Assembly: GCA_020848895.1 (NCBI GenBank)
Contig: JADLHI010000175.1
Coordinates: 1-42,612 of the forward strand
Origin: Hyphomonadaceae bacterium
GTDB taxonomy: Bacteria > Pseudomonadota > Alphaproteobacteria > Caulobacterales > Aquidulcibacteraceae
DNA: 42,612 bases
Reading direction: 5' to 3'
The notes under the pieces are model-generated. The model saw only the letters and a program-made list of their open reading frames with translations. It ran no database searches and was not told where the DNA came from. Shown here in pieces: positions 40,969 to 42,612 of this stretch (position 1 is its first letter; each line of letters opens with the position of its first letter). The position numbers were made by a program, and so were the translations under genes.

Positions 40969-42246
40969 CTAGTGCCGATAGCGTCGCTCCGGTAGCTCTT
41001 CACCCTCAAACAGTAGCTCTTGCAGCACTGGCTCTGACTTCTCCGTCGTCTCTGCCGCCGGCGGGCGCTTCAACTTGTCCAGATAGTCCGCCCACCACTG
41101 CATCATCCGCTCGCGTTCGGCCCAATAGTCCGCGCGGTTGTAGGCACGCCGGATTTTGTCGGGCTCGCCGTGCGCCAGCGCGCGCTCGATCACGTCAGGG
41201 GCGTAGGTGGAGTGTTCGTTCAGCATGGACGATGCAGAGCTGCGGAAGCCGTGTGCAACGTGGGTGTTCCCATCAATGCCCATCGTTCGCAGCGCCGCAT
41301 TGAGCGCGTTGTCGCTGAGGGGCTTGTCCCCCGATCGGGGCGAGGGAAAGCAAAGCGTGCGCTTGCCGCTGATCTCATGCAGCTCTTTGAACTTGCTGGC
41401 CGCCTGTCCTGACAGAGGAATTCTGTGTTCACGGCGCATCTTGGCGCGCGTGGCCGGGATGGTCCAAAGCCGGCCCTCGATGTCCACCTCGCTCCATTCG
41501 GCCAGGCGAAGCTCGCCGGGCCGCGGGAATGTGAGGGTAAGAATCTGAAGCGCCAGCTTGACAGTTTGCAGCCCCTCGTAGCCATCGATGGCGCGCAGCA
41601 GGCCCCCAAAGGCCTTTGGTTCGGTGATCGCCGGACGGTGGCGCGTCTGAGCTGGCAGAAGCGCGCCCTTTAGTGCGACCGTCGGATCGCCTTCGGCGGC
41701 GCCCTCGATGACGGCGAGCCGGAAGACGGCCGATAGCACACCGCGCATGCGGTTGGCGGTTTCACGGTTTCCTTTCGCCTCGACGGCGCGCAGCACCTGC
41801 AACACGTCGCGGGGTGTAATGTCGCCAGCCTGCTGATCTTTCAGGTTCATCGCGAGGTCTTTGACGATCCACCTGGCTTTCGTGATGGTCGCTTCGGATC
41901 GGCCCGCCAGCGTCAGCCGTTTCAGGTAGAGGTCCGCGAAAGCGCCGAACGTCGATTCTTGGCGCGCTTCTTCGGCCGCAGCGACGGCCCGGCGCTCGGC
42001 CGTGGGGTCCTTGCCCTCACGCAGCAAGTCCTTCACGACCTCGCGTTCCTTGCGCGCTTTGAGAAGCGTGATGTGCGGATAAGGACCGAAGTTGATCGTG
42101 CGTTGTTTGCCGCCGTAGCGATACGCAAGCCGCCAGAACTTCCGCCCGTTTGGATAGACGTGAAGGTAGAGTCCAGCGCCGTCGGTGAGCTTGATCGGGG
42201 CGTTGTTGGCAACGGCCTTGCGGCACTTAAGATCGGAAAGCTTCAT
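40969..42246 (-). CDS. P4-type tyrosine integrase (DUF4102 family)
   Basis: Product of 425 aa from the ATG at 42246 (MKLSDLKCRKAVANNAPIKL); the longer upstream frame runs through the presumed regulatory repeats. The N-terminal DUF4102 arm-binding domain has DGAGLYLHVYPNGRKFWRLA. A SAM-like core-binding domain follows, then the catalytic domain: first Arg in LTFPRPGELRLAEW, HGFRSS (HxxR, near residue 331) and the Tyr of AYNRADYW near residue 367. All catalytic positions are present, so it should be active. Such integrases insert elements at the 3' end of tRNA genes; tRNA-Phe lies 241 bases upstream on the same strand. Confidence 0.93.
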   Translation of the reverse strand: MKLSDLKCRKAVANNAPIKLTDGAGLYLHVYPNGRKFWRLAYRYGGKQRTINFGPYPHITLLKARKEREVVKDLLREGKDPTAERRAVAAAEEARQESTFGAFADLYLKRLTLAGRSEATITKARWIVKDLAMNLKDQQAGDITPRDVLQVLRAVEAKGNRETANRMRGVLSAVFRLAVIEGAAEGDPTVALKGALLPAQTRHRPAITEPKAFGGLLRAIDGYEGLQTVKLALQILTLTFPRPGELRLAEWSEVDIEGRLWTIPATRAKMRREHRIPLSGQAASKFKELHEISGKRTLCFPSPRSGDKPLSDNALNAALRTMGIDGNTHVAHGFRSSASSMLNEHSTYAPDVIERALAHGEPDKIRRAYNRADYWAERERMMQWWADYLDKLKRPPAAETTEKSEPVLQELLFEGEELPERRYRH

Positions 42247-42291
42247 GGCGGCGGTTCGACTCCGGATACCGGCTCCAAGTTTGTCGGGTTT

Positions 42292-42337
42292 GTTGGCAAA
42301 AGTTTTTGGGGCCTGGATTTGCCAACTATTTGCCAAC
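42292..42337. repeat. Three copies of TTTGCCAAC upstream of the integrase
   Basis: The 9-base motif occurs inverted at 42292-42300 and directly at 42318-42326 and 42329-42337; the last two are 11 bases apart, one helical turn. They lie 46-91 bases upstream of the integrase start and between it and the tRNA attachment site. They are candidate arm-type integrase sites or an operator for the integrase promoter. Confidence 0.6.
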
Positions 42338-42405
42338 ACAACGCTGAAAATCAACGAGACGCGCCCGGTCGGATTGCGACGGCGCGAAGGCGCGTCTAAC
42401 GCACG

Positions 42406-42428
42406 AAAACTCCTGTCAAATCAGGAGT
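42406..42428 (-). terminator. Probable intrinsic terminator after tRNA-Phe
   Basis: Arms ACTCCTG and CAGGAGT enclose a 6-base loop. On the minus strand the stem is followed by TTTCG, with the T-run continuing from the stem. It lies 59 bases past the tRNA 3' end in transcription order. The stem is short, so confidence is moderate. Confidence 0.5.
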
Positions 42429-42486
42429 CTTGAGACGATTTGCGATGGCGTGAGACGGGGTGGCTTGGAGGCCCCAAAAGGGGCGA

Positions 42487-42562
42487 TGGTGCCTGGGGCC
42501 GGAATCGAACCAGCGACACGCGGATTTTCAATCCGCTGCTCTACCAACTGAGCTACCCAGGC
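42487..42562 (-). tRNA. tRNA-Phe (GAA), integration site
   Basis: The minus strand folds as a standard 76-base tRNA: acceptor GCCTGGG/CCCAGGC, D-stem GCTC/GAGC, anticodon stem GCGGA/TCCGC with loop TTGAAAA (anticodon GAA), T-arm GCTGG/CCGGC with TTCGATT loop, and an encoded CCA end. The gene is intact. Its 3' end faces the integrase, so it is the probable attachment site, and the element would extend to the left from about 42487. No second copy of its 3' end was found by eye in the window. Confidence 0.95.
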
Positions 42563-42612
42563 GGCCGGAGAAACGGGCCCTCAGGAACTGGGGGCCGCTT
42601 TCGGAGCGTGGC

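Overview
The window looks like the chromosome of a GC-rich alphaproteobacterium, perhaps of the Caulobacterales/Hyphomonadaceae type. This rests on codon use rich in GCG, CGC and GCC, an RP4-type trb transfer operon in the arrangement common in alphaproteobacterial integrative elements, and the mix of gene families. The taxonomic call is inference.

Region 1 (1-15142, almost all on the minus strand) is a Wzx/Wzy-type surface-polysaccharide locus. It opens with a nucleotide-sugar dehydrogenase and galE, followed by a flippase, a polymerase/ligase, four glycosyltransferases, a UDP-GlcNAc 2-epimerase (wecB) and a heparinase II/III-like protein. Most genes overlap by 1-4 bases. The locus carries scars: a 41-codon 5' fragment of a second wecB joined to the tail of a Gfo/Idh/MocA oxidoreductase (4722-5012), and an IS3-family element at the left edge that interrupts a small hypothetical gene. 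Upstream of the dehydrogenase lies an unusual stand-alone GlmS-type glutaminase domain without its catalytic cysteine.

Region 2 (15143-20087) holds a frameshifted Crp/Fnr-type remnant, a two-gene unit (secreted TPR protein plus single-span membrane protein) ending in a clear intrinsic terminator, and an intact Crp/Fnr regulator.

Region 3 (20219-28701, plus strand) is the most interesting part. I read it as a split borosin RiPP gene cluster. It has an 80-residue precursor, made of a LigA-like helical leader and a short C-terminal core, and a separate borosin-type alpha-N-methyltransferase (a tetrapyrrole-methylase-fold enzyme like the catalytic half of OphMA). Around them lie an FAD amine oxidase, an MFS transporter, a LuxR-type regulator, a large adenylate-cyclase-like/NTPase/TPR protein between precursor and methyltransferase, and a small protein homologous to the N-terminal domain of the LuxR regulator.

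Region 4 (28949-42562) is a conjugative-transfer module. It has an Lrp/AsnC regulator, a striking array of three 15-bp palindromes in helical phase, and an 11-gene operon virD4(traG)-copG-trbBCDEJLFGI plus a helix-turn-helix protein at its end. A convergent P4-type tyrosine integrase lies beside tRNA-Phe(GAA). No relaxase, oriT, trbK or second attachment site is visible, so the left boundary of the element is unknown and it may include the borosin cluster.
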